From assembly GCA_000433635.1 (NCBI GenBank), contig HF997910.1:16491-54728 (forward strand): a stretch of DNA of 38,238 nt, read 5' to 3'. This document shows positions 1-8,094 of the stretch, in pieces (within the stretch, counting starts at the first letter, position 1; the number at the start of each line of letters is the position of its first letter). Source of the stretch: Ruminococcus sp. CAG:254. Lineage in GTDB: Bacteria > Bacillota > Clostridia > Oscillospirales > Ruminococcaceae. Below the pieces are notes generated by a model. The model was not told where the DNA came from, made no database searches, and worked only from the letters and a program-made list of their open reading frames with translations. The position numbers were made by a program, and so were the translations under genes.

Positions 1-1
1 G

Positions 2-967
2 ATGGGCATGATGGCAAAGCTGATGACGGTTTTGCTAGCCGCAGAACAGCTGGAATCCGGTGCATGGACGCTGGAAACGGTGCTGACAGCCTCGGACGTG
101 GTGAACACCTGCGAGGGGGCAACGGTCTGGCTGACGGCTGGGGAAACCATGACGGTTTCGGACTTGTTGAAAGCGGTGATTATCGGGAATGCCAACGATG
201 CCGCAGCCGTTCTGGCGGAGGGCGTGAGCGGCAGTGTTCCGGCATTTGTGATGGAGATGAACGCCCGTGCATTTGACCTCGGCATGCATCAGACGATTTT
301 CACGAATCCGCAGGGCTATGATGATGAAAAACAGTGCACAACTGCACGGGATTTGGCAAAACTGTGCCAGAGATTGGCGGAATATGAAACCTTGCAGCCC
401 TATTTTCAGACGTGGCGGGATTTTTTGCGGGGAGAAGCAACGGAACTTGTCAATGAGAATACGTTTTCCCGTACGTATGAAGGGCATATTGGCTTTAAGG
501 CGAGCCATACCGAGCAGTCCGGCTGGTGTCTGGCGGAGGGAGCAACCCGAAACGGAATGACTTGCATTGCAGTTGTTCTGAATGGTGCGGAAGACCAACG
601 CTTTGCAGATGTCAAGCAGCTGCTGAAAGCAGGCTTTTCCCAGTATCGGGTGATGCAGCCATTGTTTTCCGATGAGTTCTTGAAACCGCTGACCGTAAAG
701 GGTGGCGTTTCAACAGCAGTGCGGTTCACAGCAGATGACGTGCATGGTGTGGTTGTTCCGAAAGCCGAACCGGATTTGACAGCGGTTTTGCAGCTCCCGT
801 CTTACATCGAAGCACCCGTGCAGAAGGGCAGAAAAATCGGAAGCGTTGCCTTTTATAATGGTGATACGATGCTATATGAAACCGCATTGGTGACAACAGA
901 ACCCGTGGAAGCCATGACATTTTCTCGTGCTTTTGCCAAAATTACGGTCAAAATGCTTAAATTTTAA
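2..967 (+). CDS. D-alanyl-D-alanine carboxypeptidase-like protein (S11 family), 5' truncated by window, catalytic motifs lost
   Basis: The visible 321 residues match the S11 low-molecular-weight penicillin-binding protein fold (DacA/DacF type). There is the helix after the SxxK box (AKLMTVLLAAEQ), the block NDAAAVLAE, the stretch FTNPQGYDDE, the RNGMTCIAVVLNG strand, and a beta-rich C-terminal domain from about residue 215. Active members trim the D-Ala-D-Ala end of peptidoglycan stem peptides outside the membrane. Here all three catalytic boxes are altered. The SxxK serine position is Met (M3-M-A-K6 of the visible part), SxN reads N63-A-N65, and KTG reads K166-A-S168. The reading frame is intact, so this looks like a pseudoenzyme rather than a decayed gene. 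The N-terminus, including any signal peptide, lies before the window. The family call is firm and lack of activity is inferred from the motifs. Confidence 0.85.
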   Translation: MGMMAKLMTVLLAAEQLESGAWTLETVLTASDVVNTCEGATVWLTAGETMTVSDLLKAVIIGNANDAAAVLAEGVSGSVPAFVMEMNARAFDLGMHQTIFTNPQGYDDEKQCTTARDLAKLCQRLAEYETLQPYFQTWRDFLRGEATELVNENTFSRTYEGHIGFKASHTEQSGWCLAEGATRNGMTCIAVVLNGAEDQRFADVKQLLKAGFSQYRVMQPLFSDEFLKPLTVKGGVSTAVRFTADDVHGVVVPKAEPDLTAVLQLPSYIEAPVQKGRKIGSVAFYNGDTMLYETALVTTEPVEAMTFSRAFAKITVKMLKF

Positions 968-1008
968 TGTTCAATTTTGTAGAAAAAATACAAGAATCCG
1001 GATTTCTC

Positions 1009-1037
1009 TTGCAATTCGTGCGAAAATATAGTATGAT
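1009..1037 (+). promoter_or_regulatory. sigma-A-type promoter for pgi
   Basis: TTGCAA (1009-1014), a 17-bp spacer and TATGAT (1032-1037). It lies between the end of the carboxypeptidase-like gene and pgi and implies a leader of roughly 75 nt. Confidence 0.7.
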
Positions 1038-1120
1038 GGATATGATAAATTGGTGGGGGAGTGCCCTGCCCTGTGCAGAGTACGAACGTACCCTTTTATA
1101 AAAATGGAGGGAATGTAGTT

Positions 1121-2455
1121 ATGGCTTTAAAGTTGAATACCAAATATCTCGCTTCTTTCGTAGGCGAAGACGAACTGACTGGAATTGCACCGGCTGTCAA
1201 CGCTTGTGCAAAAGTTCTGCATGACAAGACTGGTCTGGGCAATGATTTCCTGGGTTGGCTGACACTGCCGACCGACTATGACAAGGAAGAATTTGCAAGA
1301 ATTCAGGCTGCTGCAAAGAAGATTCAGAGCAATTCCGATATTTTGATTGTCATCGGGATCGGCGGTTCTTATCTGGGTGCACGGGCTGCAATTGAATTCT
1401 TACAGTCTACGTTCTACAACAACAAGAAGAAAGATACACCGGACATTTATTATGTCGGCAACAACATCAATCCGTCTTACTTGCAGGAAGTACTGGCAAT
1501 CTGTGAAGGCAAGGACATTTCTGTCAATGTCATTTCCAAGTCCGGTACAACCACAGAACCAGCTCTGGCATTCCGTGTGTTCAAGAAGCTGGTAGAAGAA
1601 AAGTATGGCAAGGAAGGTGCAAAGGACAGAATCTTTGCAACCACTGACAAGGCAAAGGGTACTTTGAAGAACCTGTCTGACACAGAAGGTTATGAAACCT
1701 TCGTTGTTCCGGATGATGTTGGCGGACGGTATTCCGTTCTGACTGCGGTTGGTCTGCTGCCGATTGCAGTTGCAGGCTGCGACATTCAGGCTCTGATGGA
1801 TGGTGCTGCTCAGGCTCAGAAGGACTACATGGCAGACTTTGAAAACAATGACTGCTACAAGTACGCTGCACTGCGGAACATCCTGTATCGGAAGGGCAAG
1901 TCCGTAGAAATGCTGGTTTCCTATGACCCGAACTTTGTGATGATGTCTGAATGGTATAAGCAACTGTTCGGCGAAAGCGAAGGCAAGGACAACAAGGGTA
2001 TTTATCCGGCAGCTGGCGTATTCTCCACCGACCTGCACTCCATGGGTCAGTATATTCAGGAAGGTTCTAGAATCCTGTTTGAAACCGTTGTAGACATCAA
2101 GAAGCCGAAGCAGGACTTCTTCCTCGAACCGGATGCAGAAAATCTGGATGGACTGAACTTCCTCACCAATCAGAATATGTCTGTTGTAAACCGTAAGGCA
2201 CTCGAAGGCGTTATTCTGGCACACACCGAAGGCGGCGTTCCGAATATGATTCTGGAACTGGATGACACATCCGAAAAGAGCCTCGGCTATCTGATTTACT
2301 TCTTTGAAAAGGCTTGTGCAATTTCCGGTTATCTGCTGGGCGTGAATCCGTTCAACCAGCCGGGTGTAGAAAGCTATAAGAAGAATATGTTCGCTCTGCT
2401 GGGCAAGCCGGGTTATGAAGACCGCAAGGCTGAACTCGAAGCAAAGCTGAACTAA
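1121..2455 (+). CDS. pgi: glucose-6-phosphate isomerase
   Basis: This cytosolic glycolytic enzyme interconverts glucose 6-phosphate and fructose 6-phosphate. The protein is 444 residues, the usual length of the Bacillus/Clostridium type. Visible signatures are the phosphate-binding SIS segment SKSGTTTEPALAF, the PGI signature GGRYSVLTAVGLLP and the C-terminal NPFNQPGVESYKKNM. I chose the ATG at 1121 because GGAGGG (about 1106-1111) lies at the right distance and the protein then starts MALKLNTKYL. An in-frame start 60 nt upstream would add sequence not typical of the family. The codon choice is strongly biased, as in gapA and the pfl genes, which suggests high expression. Confidence 0.96.
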   Translation: MALKLNTKYLASFVGEDELTGIAPAVNACAKVLHDKTGLGNDFLGWLTLPTDYDKEEFARIQAAAKKIQSNSDILIVIGIGGSYLGARAAIEFLQSTFYNNKKKDTPDIYYVGNNINPSYLQEVLAICEGKDISVNVISKSGTTTEPALAFRVFKKLVEEKYGKEGAKDRIFATTDKAKGTLKNLSDTEGYETFVVPDDVGGRYSVLTAVGLLPIAVAGCDIQALMDGAAQAQKDYMADFENNDCYKYAALRNILYRKGKSVEMLVSYDPNFVMMSEWYKQLFGESEGKDNKGIYPAAGVFSTDLHSMGQYIQEGSRILFETVVDIKKPKQDFFLEPDAENLDGLNFLTNQNMSVVNRKALEGVILAHTEGGVPNMILELDDTSEKSLGYLIYFFEKACAISGYLLGVNPFNQPGVESYKKNMFALLGKPGYEDRKAELEAKLN

Positions 2456-2504
2456 ACCCCATTTCCGAAAAAACAATGTCTTCTGACATGAAAGGAGCTT
2501 ATTT

Positions 2505-2912
2505 ATGATAAAGTTGATTACAGGTAAAAAGGGCAGCGGCAAGACAAAGATTCTGATCGACCAGATCAACAACGCTGTGAAGGACACCAACGGATGCCTC
2601 GTTTGCGTGGAAAAGGGAGAAACCCTCCGCCGTTCCATCAGCTACAAGGTAAGATGGTGTGATGCAGAACAGTTCGCAATCGACAGCTTCGCAGCATTCT
2701 ATGGCTTCGTTGCTGGTATGCTGGCTGGCAACTACGACATCAAGGAAATCTTCGTAGACGGTATTTTCCGGATTGCTGGTGCTGATTTCGATGAATTCGG
2801 TCTGATGCTGGGCAAGCTGGACAAGCTGACTGGCGAAGATGTAACCGTTGCATTTACTGTTTCCGCTGACAATGCAGAACTGCCGTCCAGCGTAACAAAG
2901 TTCTTGGACTAA
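2505..2912 (+). CDS. small P-loop protein of unknown function
   Basis: A 135-residue soluble protein that begins almost directly with a Walker A motif, GKKGSGKT (residues 7-14), so it probably binds a nucleotide. An acidic strand around IKEIFVDGIFRI could serve as a Walker B equivalent. No membrane segment or further domain is visible, and it is short for a stand-alone ATPase. AAAGGAG at 2491 precedes the ATG. It follows pgi by 49 nt with no strong terminator between, so it may be cotranscribed. I do not recognise a named family. Confidence 0.8.
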   Translation: MIKLITGKKGSGKTKILIDQINNAVKDTNGCLVCVEKGETLRRSISYKVRWCDAEQFAIDSFAAFYGFVAGMLAGNYDIKEIFVDGIFRIAGADFDEFGLMLGKLDKLTGEDVTVAFTVSADNAELPSSVTKFLD

Positions 2913-2943
2913 GCAGCTTTTTACAGGTTTTTGAAAAAAAAGC

Positions 2944-2973
2944 TTGACAATTGACGCAGAAGTAGTATATAAT
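2944..2973 (+). promoter_or_regulatory. sigma-A-type promoter for yceD-rpmF
   Basis: Consensus TTGACA (2944-2949), an 18-bp spacer and TATAAT (2968-2973), placed about 40 nt before the yceD start. Confidence 0.8.
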
Positions 2974-3012
2974 GATTGTTGCAGTGTGTGAAAGGAAAGA
3001 CAGGAAAAGACT

Positions 3013-3513
3013 ATGAAATTACAGCTTCGGGAAATCTTTCAGGTAACCGGAATGCATTTGCCGGTCTCGTATTCCATCCCGCTTTCGGAGTTGGAAGATG
3101 TACATGGATATACATTTGCAGAGCCGATTGCTGTAGAAGGCGAATTCGTAAATCGTGCTGGAATTGTGACCTTGAATTATCAGGTGTCCTGCCGTTTGGA
3201 TGCGGTCTGTGACCGTTGCCTCAAGCCGTTTACCCCTTCCTTTTCGTATACATTTTCTCACACCGTTGTACCGTCATTACACAGTGACAATCCGGCATAT
3301 GATGCCTATTTGGTCGCTGAAAATGACAAGATAGATTTGAATGAGACAGCAATCTCAGACTTGTTGCTGATGCTGCCGACAAAGTTGCTTTGCCGGGAGG
3401 ACTGCAAGGGTTTGTGCGATATTTGCGGATGTGACCGAAACGTCACAGACTGCGACTGTCTGAAGGAAAAAGGAGGTGCCAACGATGGCTGTACCGAAGA
3501 GAAAGGTTTCTAA
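3013..3513 (+). CDS. yceD: YceD family (DUF177) protein
   Basis: A 166-residue cytosolic protein of the YceD/DUF177 family, which is typically encoded immediately upstream of rpmF. In bacteria it is linked to ribosomal RNA metabolism, but its exact role in this group is uncertain. The family's Cys residues are visible: CDRC near residue 73 and a C-terminal cluster CREDCKGLCDICGCDRN. These could bind a metal. The C-terminus overlaps rpmF by 29 nt in another frame, which suggests translational coupling. The start at 3013 follows a GAAAGACAGGAAAAG leader. Confidence 0.9.
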   Translation: MKLQLREIFQVTGMHLPVSYSIPLSELEDVHGYTFAEPIAVEGEFVNRAGIVTLNYQVSCRLDAVCDRCLKPFTPSFSYTFSHTVVPSLHSDNPAYDAYLVAENDKIDLNETAISDLLLMLPTKLLCREDCKGLCDICGCDRNVTDCDCLKEKGGANDGCTEEKGF

Positions 3514-3670
3514 GGCAAGACGGGATAAAAGACGTTCTGCTGTATGGAAGCTGGATGCACCGGCAATGACAACTTGTGATCATTGCGGAGCATACAAAGC
3601 ACCGCATAAGGTCTGCAAGAACTGCGGATATTATAAGGGTGTTGCTGTATTGAAGATGGACGCTGAATAA
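3485..3670 (+). CDS. rpmF: 50S ribosomal protein L32
   Basis: A 61-residue large-subunit ribosomal protein. It has the usual basic N-terminus (MAVPKRKVSKARRDKRRS) and a zinc-ribbon with two Cys pairs, CDHC and CKNC, so this is a zinc-binding form. The ATG at 3485 is chosen because AGGAGG (3471-3476) sits 8 nt upstream and MAVPKRKVSK is the canonical L32 start. A GTG at 3476 overlaps the ribosome binding site. It is followed by a strong terminator. Confidence 0.97.
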   Translation: MAVPKRKVSKARRDKRRSAVWKLDAPAMTTCDHCGAYKAPHKVCKNCGYYKGVAVLKMDAE

Positions 3671-3687
3671 GCAACCTACGTTGAGGG

Positions 3688-3720
3688 GGAGAGGCGGAAT
3701 GGTTTCGCCTCTCCTTTTTT
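3688..3720 (+). terminator. intrinsic terminator after rpmF
   Basis: Perfect 9-bp stem GGAGAGGCG (3688-3696) with CGCCTCTCC (3706-3714), extendable by three pairs, followed by a run of T residues. Confidence 0.9.
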
Positions 3721-3802
3721 TCAACAAATAAAGGAAGAAATCTCCTTCTTCTCCGTATAAGTGAAGGTAGAAGAGGAATTATGAAAAAGAACCGAAACGG
3801 CA

Positions 3803-3890
3803 GTGGTGGACGGCGTGCAATCGGTATCCCCACTGACATATAGTGAAACACGGTCAGACTCCGCAAAATGACTGACCGTGGATTGAAATA
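3803..3890 (+). repeat. structured intergenic repeat, copy 1
   Basis: This intergenic segment shares several blocks in the same order and spacing with 35160-35267: GTGG(T/C)GG, then 16 nt later AATCGGTATCCCC, then ACTGACA, an AAAC-CAC block, and a closing GTGGATTGAAATA. Here a 9-bp stem CACGGTCAG (3849-3857) / CTGACCGTG (3872-3880) closes the second half. Copy 2 has CACAGTC / GACTGTG at the same place, a compensatory change of a G-C pair to A-T. It lies between the rpmF terminator and der. Strand is assigned by the flanking genes and is uncertain. Confidence 0.7.
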
Positions 3891-3932
3891 CGAAATCAGC
3901 ACAAAAGCAATCGAAAAAACGGAAGGGAGTGG

Positions 3933-5270
3933 ATGCCAGTGGCATTACCAATTGTAGCCGTGGTCGGCAGACCGAATGTCGGAAAATCGACCTTGTTTAA
4001 TAAGCTGATTGGAAAGCGGCTTTCCATTGTTGAAAATACGCCGGGCGTGACCCGTGACCGCATTTATGCAAAATGTGAATGGCGGGACCGTGCTTTTATG
4101 ATTGTGGATACAGGCGGGATTGAGCCAACCACAGAAGATGTGATTCTGAAGCAGATGCGAGAACAGGCACAGCTTGCCATTGAACAGGCAGATGTCATTA
4201 TTTTGGTGACAGATGTTCGCTGTGGTGTCACAGCGGATGATAGTGCTGTTGCAAATATGCTGCAAAAGAGCGGAAAACCCATTATTTTAGCAGTCAATAA
4301 ATGTGATAAAATCGGTGAACCGCCGATGGAACTCTATGAGTTCTATAATTTAGGGCTGGGCGACCCGTTTCCGGTTTCTGCGGAACATGGTCATGGCAGC
4401 GGTGATATGCTGGATGCGGTCTATGATGCTCTGCCGCCAGAATCGGAACTGGAAGAACAGGACGATGCGATTCGGGTCGCCATTATTGGGAAACCAAATG
4501 TCGGCAAATCCTCTCTGGTGAACCGTATTGCTGGGGAACAGCGTGTAATTGTGTCGAATGTTGCTGGAACAACCCGTGATGCAACGGATACAACTGTGGA
4601 AAACGAAGAGGGCAAGTTCGTTCTGATTGATACCGCCGGAATCCGGAGAAAATCCAAGGTAACGGAAAAAATTGAACAGTATAGCGTCCTGCGTGCCTAT
4701 ATGGCAGTTGACCGGGCAGATGTTTGCCTGATTGTGATTGATGCAATGGAAGGCTTTACCGAACAGGATTCCAAGGTTGCCGGATATGCACACGAACAGG
4801 GAAAAGCGTCCATTGTTGTCGTCAATAAGTGGGATTTGGTGGAAAAAGACGGAAAGACCATGCAGAACTTTGAAGAAGAACTGCGGGGACATTTCAGCTT
4901 TATGTCTTATGTGCCATTCCTGTTCCTGTCCGCAAAGACGGGACAGCGTGTTTCTAAGCTGTTCGGCATGATTAAAGATGTTTACCAGCAGAATTCCATC
5001 CGTGTTACCACCGGTACACTGAATGATATTTTGGCATATGCAACCACACGGGTGCAGCCGCCATCGGATAAGGGTCGCCGCCTGAAGATTTATTATATGA
5101 CACAGCCGTCTACGAATCCGCCGACGTTTGTAGTCTTTGTGAATCGGGCAGATTTGTTCCATTTCTCCTATCAGCGGTATCTCGAAAACCAGATTCGAGC
5201 TTCATTCGGTCTGACCGGAACGCCGGTGCGGTTTGTCGTACGGGAACGGAATCGGGATGACCAGTCATAA
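3933..5270 (+). CDS. der: ribosome biogenesis GTPase Der (EngA)
   Basis: A tandem-GTPase protein required for assembly of the 50S subunit. Two G domains are visible, each with its own P-loop: GRPNVGKS near residue 12 and GKPNVGKS near residue 185. Each also has a DTxG box (VDTGG and IDTAGI) and an NKxD box (NKCD and NKWD). A C-terminal KH-like domain follows (around PPSDKGRRLKIYYMTQPSTN). Length is 445 residues, normal for Der. The ATG at 3933 lies only a few bases after GGAAGGGAG (3921-3929). A GTG at 3939, giving MALPIVAVVG, has better spacing and may be the true start. It opens the der-plsY-gpsA run. Confidence 0.96.
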   Translation: MPVALPIVAVVGRPNVGKSTLFNKLIGKRLSIVENTPGVTRDRIYAKCEWRDRAFMIVDTGGIEPTTEDVILKQMREQAQLAIEQADVIILVTDVRCGVTADDSAVANMLQKSGKPIILAVNKCDKIGEPPMELYEFYNLGLGDPFPVSAEHGHGSGDMLDAVYDALPPESELEEQDDAIRVAIIGKPNVGKSSLVNRIAGEQRVIVSNVAGTTRDATDTTVENEEGKFVLIDTAGIRRKSKVTEKIEQYSVLRAYMAVDRADVCLIVIDAMEGFTEQDSKVAGYAHEQGKASIVVVNKWDLVEKDGKTMQNFEEELRGHFSFMSYVPFLFLSAKTGQRVSKLFGMIKDVYQQNSIRVTTGTLNDILAYATTRVQPPSDKGRRLKIYYMTQPSTNPPTFVVFVNRADLFHFSYQRYLENQIRASFGLTGTPVRFVVRERNRDDQS

Positions 5271-5294
5271 CCAATCGGAAGGAAGGACAGGAGT

Positions 5295-5984
5295 ATGCTT
5301 GTCATTGCAATTCTCTTGACAGCTGTCGTTTCCTACCTGTTGGGCAGCTGTAATTCTGCGATTATTGTAGGAAAACTGATTCAGAAGAAAGATATTCGAG
5401 ATTACGGCAGCCATAATGCCGGATTGACGAATACACTGCGTTGTTTTGGAAAGGGCTGTGCAGCCCTGACCCTGATTGGTGATTTGGGCAAAGGAATCGT
5501 TGCCGTATTGCTGAGCAAGGGCATTTTTCATTTGCTGCAAGTGGGCTTTACAGATGCCCAAGATTTGCAGCTGGTCGGTTATATCGCCGGTATTTTTGCG
5601 ATTTTGGGACATGTGTTTCCGCTCTATTATGGATTTAAAGGCGGAAAAGGTGTGCTGGTTGGCGTATCGGTTTTTCTAGTCATTGACTGGCGAGTATTTT
5701 GCATTTTAATCGGCGTATTTGCAATTGTTTTGATTTTGTCAAAATATGTTTCGCTCAGTTCGATGATTGCAGCCGGATGTTGTCCGATTGTTACGTTTTT
5801 GATGCAGCATTTTCGGGCAGAACCCCTGCCGCTGTGGTATCAGTTGGTGAATACAGCGATGGCTGCCCTGATGGGCGGATGGGTCATCTTCATGCACCGC
5901 TCAAATATGGAACGCTTGAAAAATGGGACAGAAAATCGGTTTTCCTTTCATCGTTCTGCGGACACAACCAAACCAAAATCTTGA
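5295..5984 (+). CDS. plsY: glycerol-3-phosphate acyltransferase PlsY
   Basis: An integral membrane enzyme that moves an acyl group from acyl-phosphate to glycerol 3-phosphate, the first committed step of phospholipid synthesis in Gram-positive bacteria. The three PlsY motifs are visible: SYLLGSCNSAIIVGK near the N-terminus, DYGSHNAGLTNTLR, and the glycine-rich FPLYYGFKGGKGV. Five or so hydrophobic segments cover the 229 residues. It starts 24 nt after der and is followed 17 nt later by gpsA, which makes its glycerol-3-phosphate substrate, so the two act in sequence. GGAAGGACAGGAG precedes the ATG. Confidence 0.95.
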   Translation: MLVIAILLTAVVSYLLGSCNSAIIVGKLIQKKDIRDYGSHNAGLTNTLRCFGKGCAALTLIGDLGKGIVAVLLSKGIFHLLQVGFTDAQDLQLVGYIAGIFAILGHVFPLYYGFKGGKGVLVGVSVFLVIDWRVFCILIGVFAIVLILSKYVSLSSMIAAGCCPIVTFLMQHFRAEPLPLWYQLVNTAMAALMGGWVIFMHRSNMERLKNGTENRFSFHRSADTTKPKS

Positions 5985-6001
5985 CAGAGAGGAGCATGTC
6001 T

Positions 6002-7006
6002 ATGGAACACATCACCATTTTAGGTTCTGGCGGTTTTGGGCTGAGTCTGGCACTGTCCGCTTATCGCAGCGGACACGCTGTAAAAGTCTGGTCGAAGTTT
6101 CCGGAAGAACTGGAAGCCATTCGGCGAGATGGCGAGCACAAGCAAAAATTGCCGGGCGTTCCGATTCCATCTGAAATTACGCTGACCGCAGATTTAGAAG
6201 CTGCGATTTCTGGAGCGGATTTGGTTATCTTCGGCATTCCGTCTTCGTTCCTGCGTGCCACCGCAAAGCTGGCAGCCCCTTATTTGCATACACCAATGGT
6301 CATTGTCAATACGGGAAAGGGCTTGGAAGCCGGAACGCATTACACCATGAGCCAGATTTTGCAGGAGGAACTGCCACACCTGCCGATTGTCACGATTACA
6401 GGTCCATCCCATGCGGAGGAAGTCGCACGGAATGTACCGACAACAGTCGTGGCTGCCTCTAAAGATTTGCAGGCGGCGGAATATGTGCAGAAAACCATGA
6501 GCAGTGAAACGCTGCGGTTATACCGCAATTCGGACATCATTGGCTGTGAAGTGGGCGGTGCTCTGAAAAATATCATTGCCCTGAGTGCTGGTATTTGTGA
6601 TGGATTGGGCTGCGGAGATAATACAAAGGCAGCCCTAATGACAAGAGGCATGCATGAAATCACAAAGTTAGGGGTTGCAATGGGCGGTCAGCGGGAAACC
6701 TTTGCAGGACTTTCCGGAATTGGCGACCTGATTGTAACTTGTTGCAGTATGCATAGCCGCAACCGCCGAGCAGGCATTTTAATTGGAGAAGGCGTTTCGC
6801 CGGAAGAAGCTGTGCAGCAGGTTGGCACAGTAGAGGGCTATCACTGCTGTGAAGTTGCCTATGCACTGGCACAGCAGATGGGCGTTTCGATGCCGATTAC
6901 CGAACAGCTGAACCAAGTGTTATTCCATGGCGGAAATCCAAAAGATGCGATTTATGCATTGATGTGTCGACCGCAACGGTCGGAATGGGTAGAACAGGAA
7001 CTTTGA
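6002..7006 (+). CDS. gpsA: NAD(P)-dependent glycerol-3-phosphate dehydrogenase
   Basis: A cytosolic enzyme that reduces dihydroxyacetone phosphate to glycerol 3-phosphate for phospholipid synthesis. It has an N-terminal Rossmann motif GSGGFG (residues 8-13; GxGxxG). The segment GPSHAEEVARNVPT and the catalytic-lysine region GGALKNIIALSAGICDGLG are typical of GpsA. Length is 334 residues. ATG at 6002 is preferred over the in-frame ATG at 5996, because AGAGGAG ends at 5994, too close to the earlier codon. Coupled to plsY. Confidence 0.95.
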   Translation: MEHITILGSGGFGLSLALSAYRSGHAVKVWSKFPEELEAIRRDGEHKQKLPGVPIPSEITLTADLEAAISGADLVIFGIPSSFLRATAKLAAPYLHTPMVIVNTGKGLEAGTHYTMSQILQEELPHLPIVTITGPSHAEEVARNVPTTVVAASKDLQAAEYVQKTMSSETLRLYRNSDIIGCEVGGALKNIIALSAGICDGLGCGDNTKAALMTRGMHEITKLGVAMGGQRETFAGLSGIGDLIVTCCSMHSRNRRAGILIGEGVSPEEAVQQVGTVEGYHCCEVAYALAQQMGVSMPITEQLNQVLFHGGNPKDAIYALMCRPQRSEWVEQEL

Positions 7007-7072
7007 GGGATGGAGATTCACCGACAATATTCCGCAAAGCAAGTTCAAGCAATGTGAGAGGGGGCTTGTGTG

Positions 7073-7999
7073 ATGTTGGATTATCGGATTTATACCTTTA
7101 TTTCTCTGTGTGAAACCAGAAGCTATACCAAAACGGCAGAACAATTACACATCTCTCAGCCCTCTGTCAGCCAGCATATCAAAGCATTGGAACAGCATTA
7201 TGGATGTGATTTGTTTTACTTTGAGGGCAGAAACCTGAAACTGACGAAAGAGGGCAGATATCTTTATCAAAAAGAAGTTGGTATTATGACCAACGAGAAA
7301 GAGATTGAATCCTATATTGAACAGATGGCGAACGGAAAGCATCTGCGAATTGGAATGACACCCTCGGTGAGTGAGTCGTTTGTGCCGAAATATCTGGCAG
7401 CCTATATTCGGAAAAATGCCGAGATTCACTTTCAGTTTCTAGTAGATGATATGCAGCAGCTGCGGGGAAATCTGGCGAATGGGACGCTGGATGTAGTTTT
7501 TTCGGAGCAGTTCTTTTTGAATGGTTCGATTTTTGAGCAGCATATTTATCATCAGGAACAATTGACGCTGGTATCTGACCCAGCCACTGCAGCCCGATTA
7601 TATGGGCGGTCGGTTTCTGCGATTCTAAAGGAAACCTTACTGCTGCCGCCGGAAGGCTCTGGTTTGCGGGAAATTATCATGCACTGGCTGAATTCTCGCA
7701 GCATGGCACTGACGGACTTTGAACGGGTGATTGTAGTAAACAGCATTACGATGATACGGGAGATGTTGGCACAGCAAATCGGCGTTTCGATTCTGTTTGA
7801 ATCCAATGTACGGGAAGACGTTCAGAATCGGCGGTTGCAACGCTTGCAGATGGATGATTTTTTTCTCTGGGGAAATTTTCAGTTTGTATACTTGAAAGAA
7901 AGTTTGTCGAAAGACCTCTATACCGATTTCTTTCAGGACTTTCAGAATATGGTAACGGAACACGCCCATTTGCCGACTGTTCCCTATCAGTTCAATTGA
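7073..7999 (+). CDS. LysR family transcriptional regulator
   Basis: A 308-residue DNA-binding regulator. The N-terminal winged helix-turn-helix is clear (about residues 16-36, SYTKTAEQLHISQPSVSQHI). It is followed by a linker helix and a two-lobed effector-binding domain beginning near LRIGMTPSVSE. The effector is unknown. Its only close neighbours are gpsA upstream and the convergent ychF, so targets cannot be read from context. Translation starts at ATG 7073 or the adjacent GTG 7070; GAGAGGGGG (7056-7064) fits either. It ends at a shared bidirectional terminator. Confidence 0.9.
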   Translation: MLDYRIYTFISLCETRSYTKTAEQLHISQPSVSQHIKALEQHYGCDLFYFEGRNLKLTKEGRYLYQKEVGIMTNEKEIESYIEQMANGKHLRIGMTPSVSESFVPKYLAAYIRKNAEIHFQFLVDDMQQLRGNLANGTLDVVFSEQFFLNGSIFEQHIYHQEQLTLVSDPATAARLYGRSVSAILKETLLLPPEGSGLREIIMHWLNSRSMALTDFERVIVVNSITMIREMLAQQIGVSILFESNVREDVQNRRLQRLQMDDFFLWGNFQFVYLKESLSKDLYTDFFQDFQNMVTEHAHLPTVPYQFN

Positions 8000-8010
8000 A
8001 GAATATCACA

Positions 8011-8051
8011 AAAAATCGGCTTTCAGAAACGCATTCTGAAAGCCGATTTTT
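8011..8051. terminator. bidirectional terminator between lysR-type gene and ychF
   Basis: Perfect 18-bp inverted repeat 8011-8028 / 8034-8051 with a 5-nt loop. It carries A runs on the left arm and T runs on the right, so it can stop transcription in both directions between convergent genes. Confidence 0.92.
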
Positions 8052-8094
8052 GCGATTAGGCTGTTAAAGTAAAAGTATCTGTAAAATCAGTGGA

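Noticed and set aside
2913..2943. T-rich/A-rich hairpin before the yceD promoter as a terminator
   Set aside because: The possible stem is almost only A-T pairs and overlaps the promoter, so it is too weak to call.
3849..3890. CRISPR array suggested by the GTGGATTGAAAT tail
   Set aside because: There is only one unit at each site, with no spacer-repeat periodicity. The conserved part also extends well upstream of a repeat-sized element.
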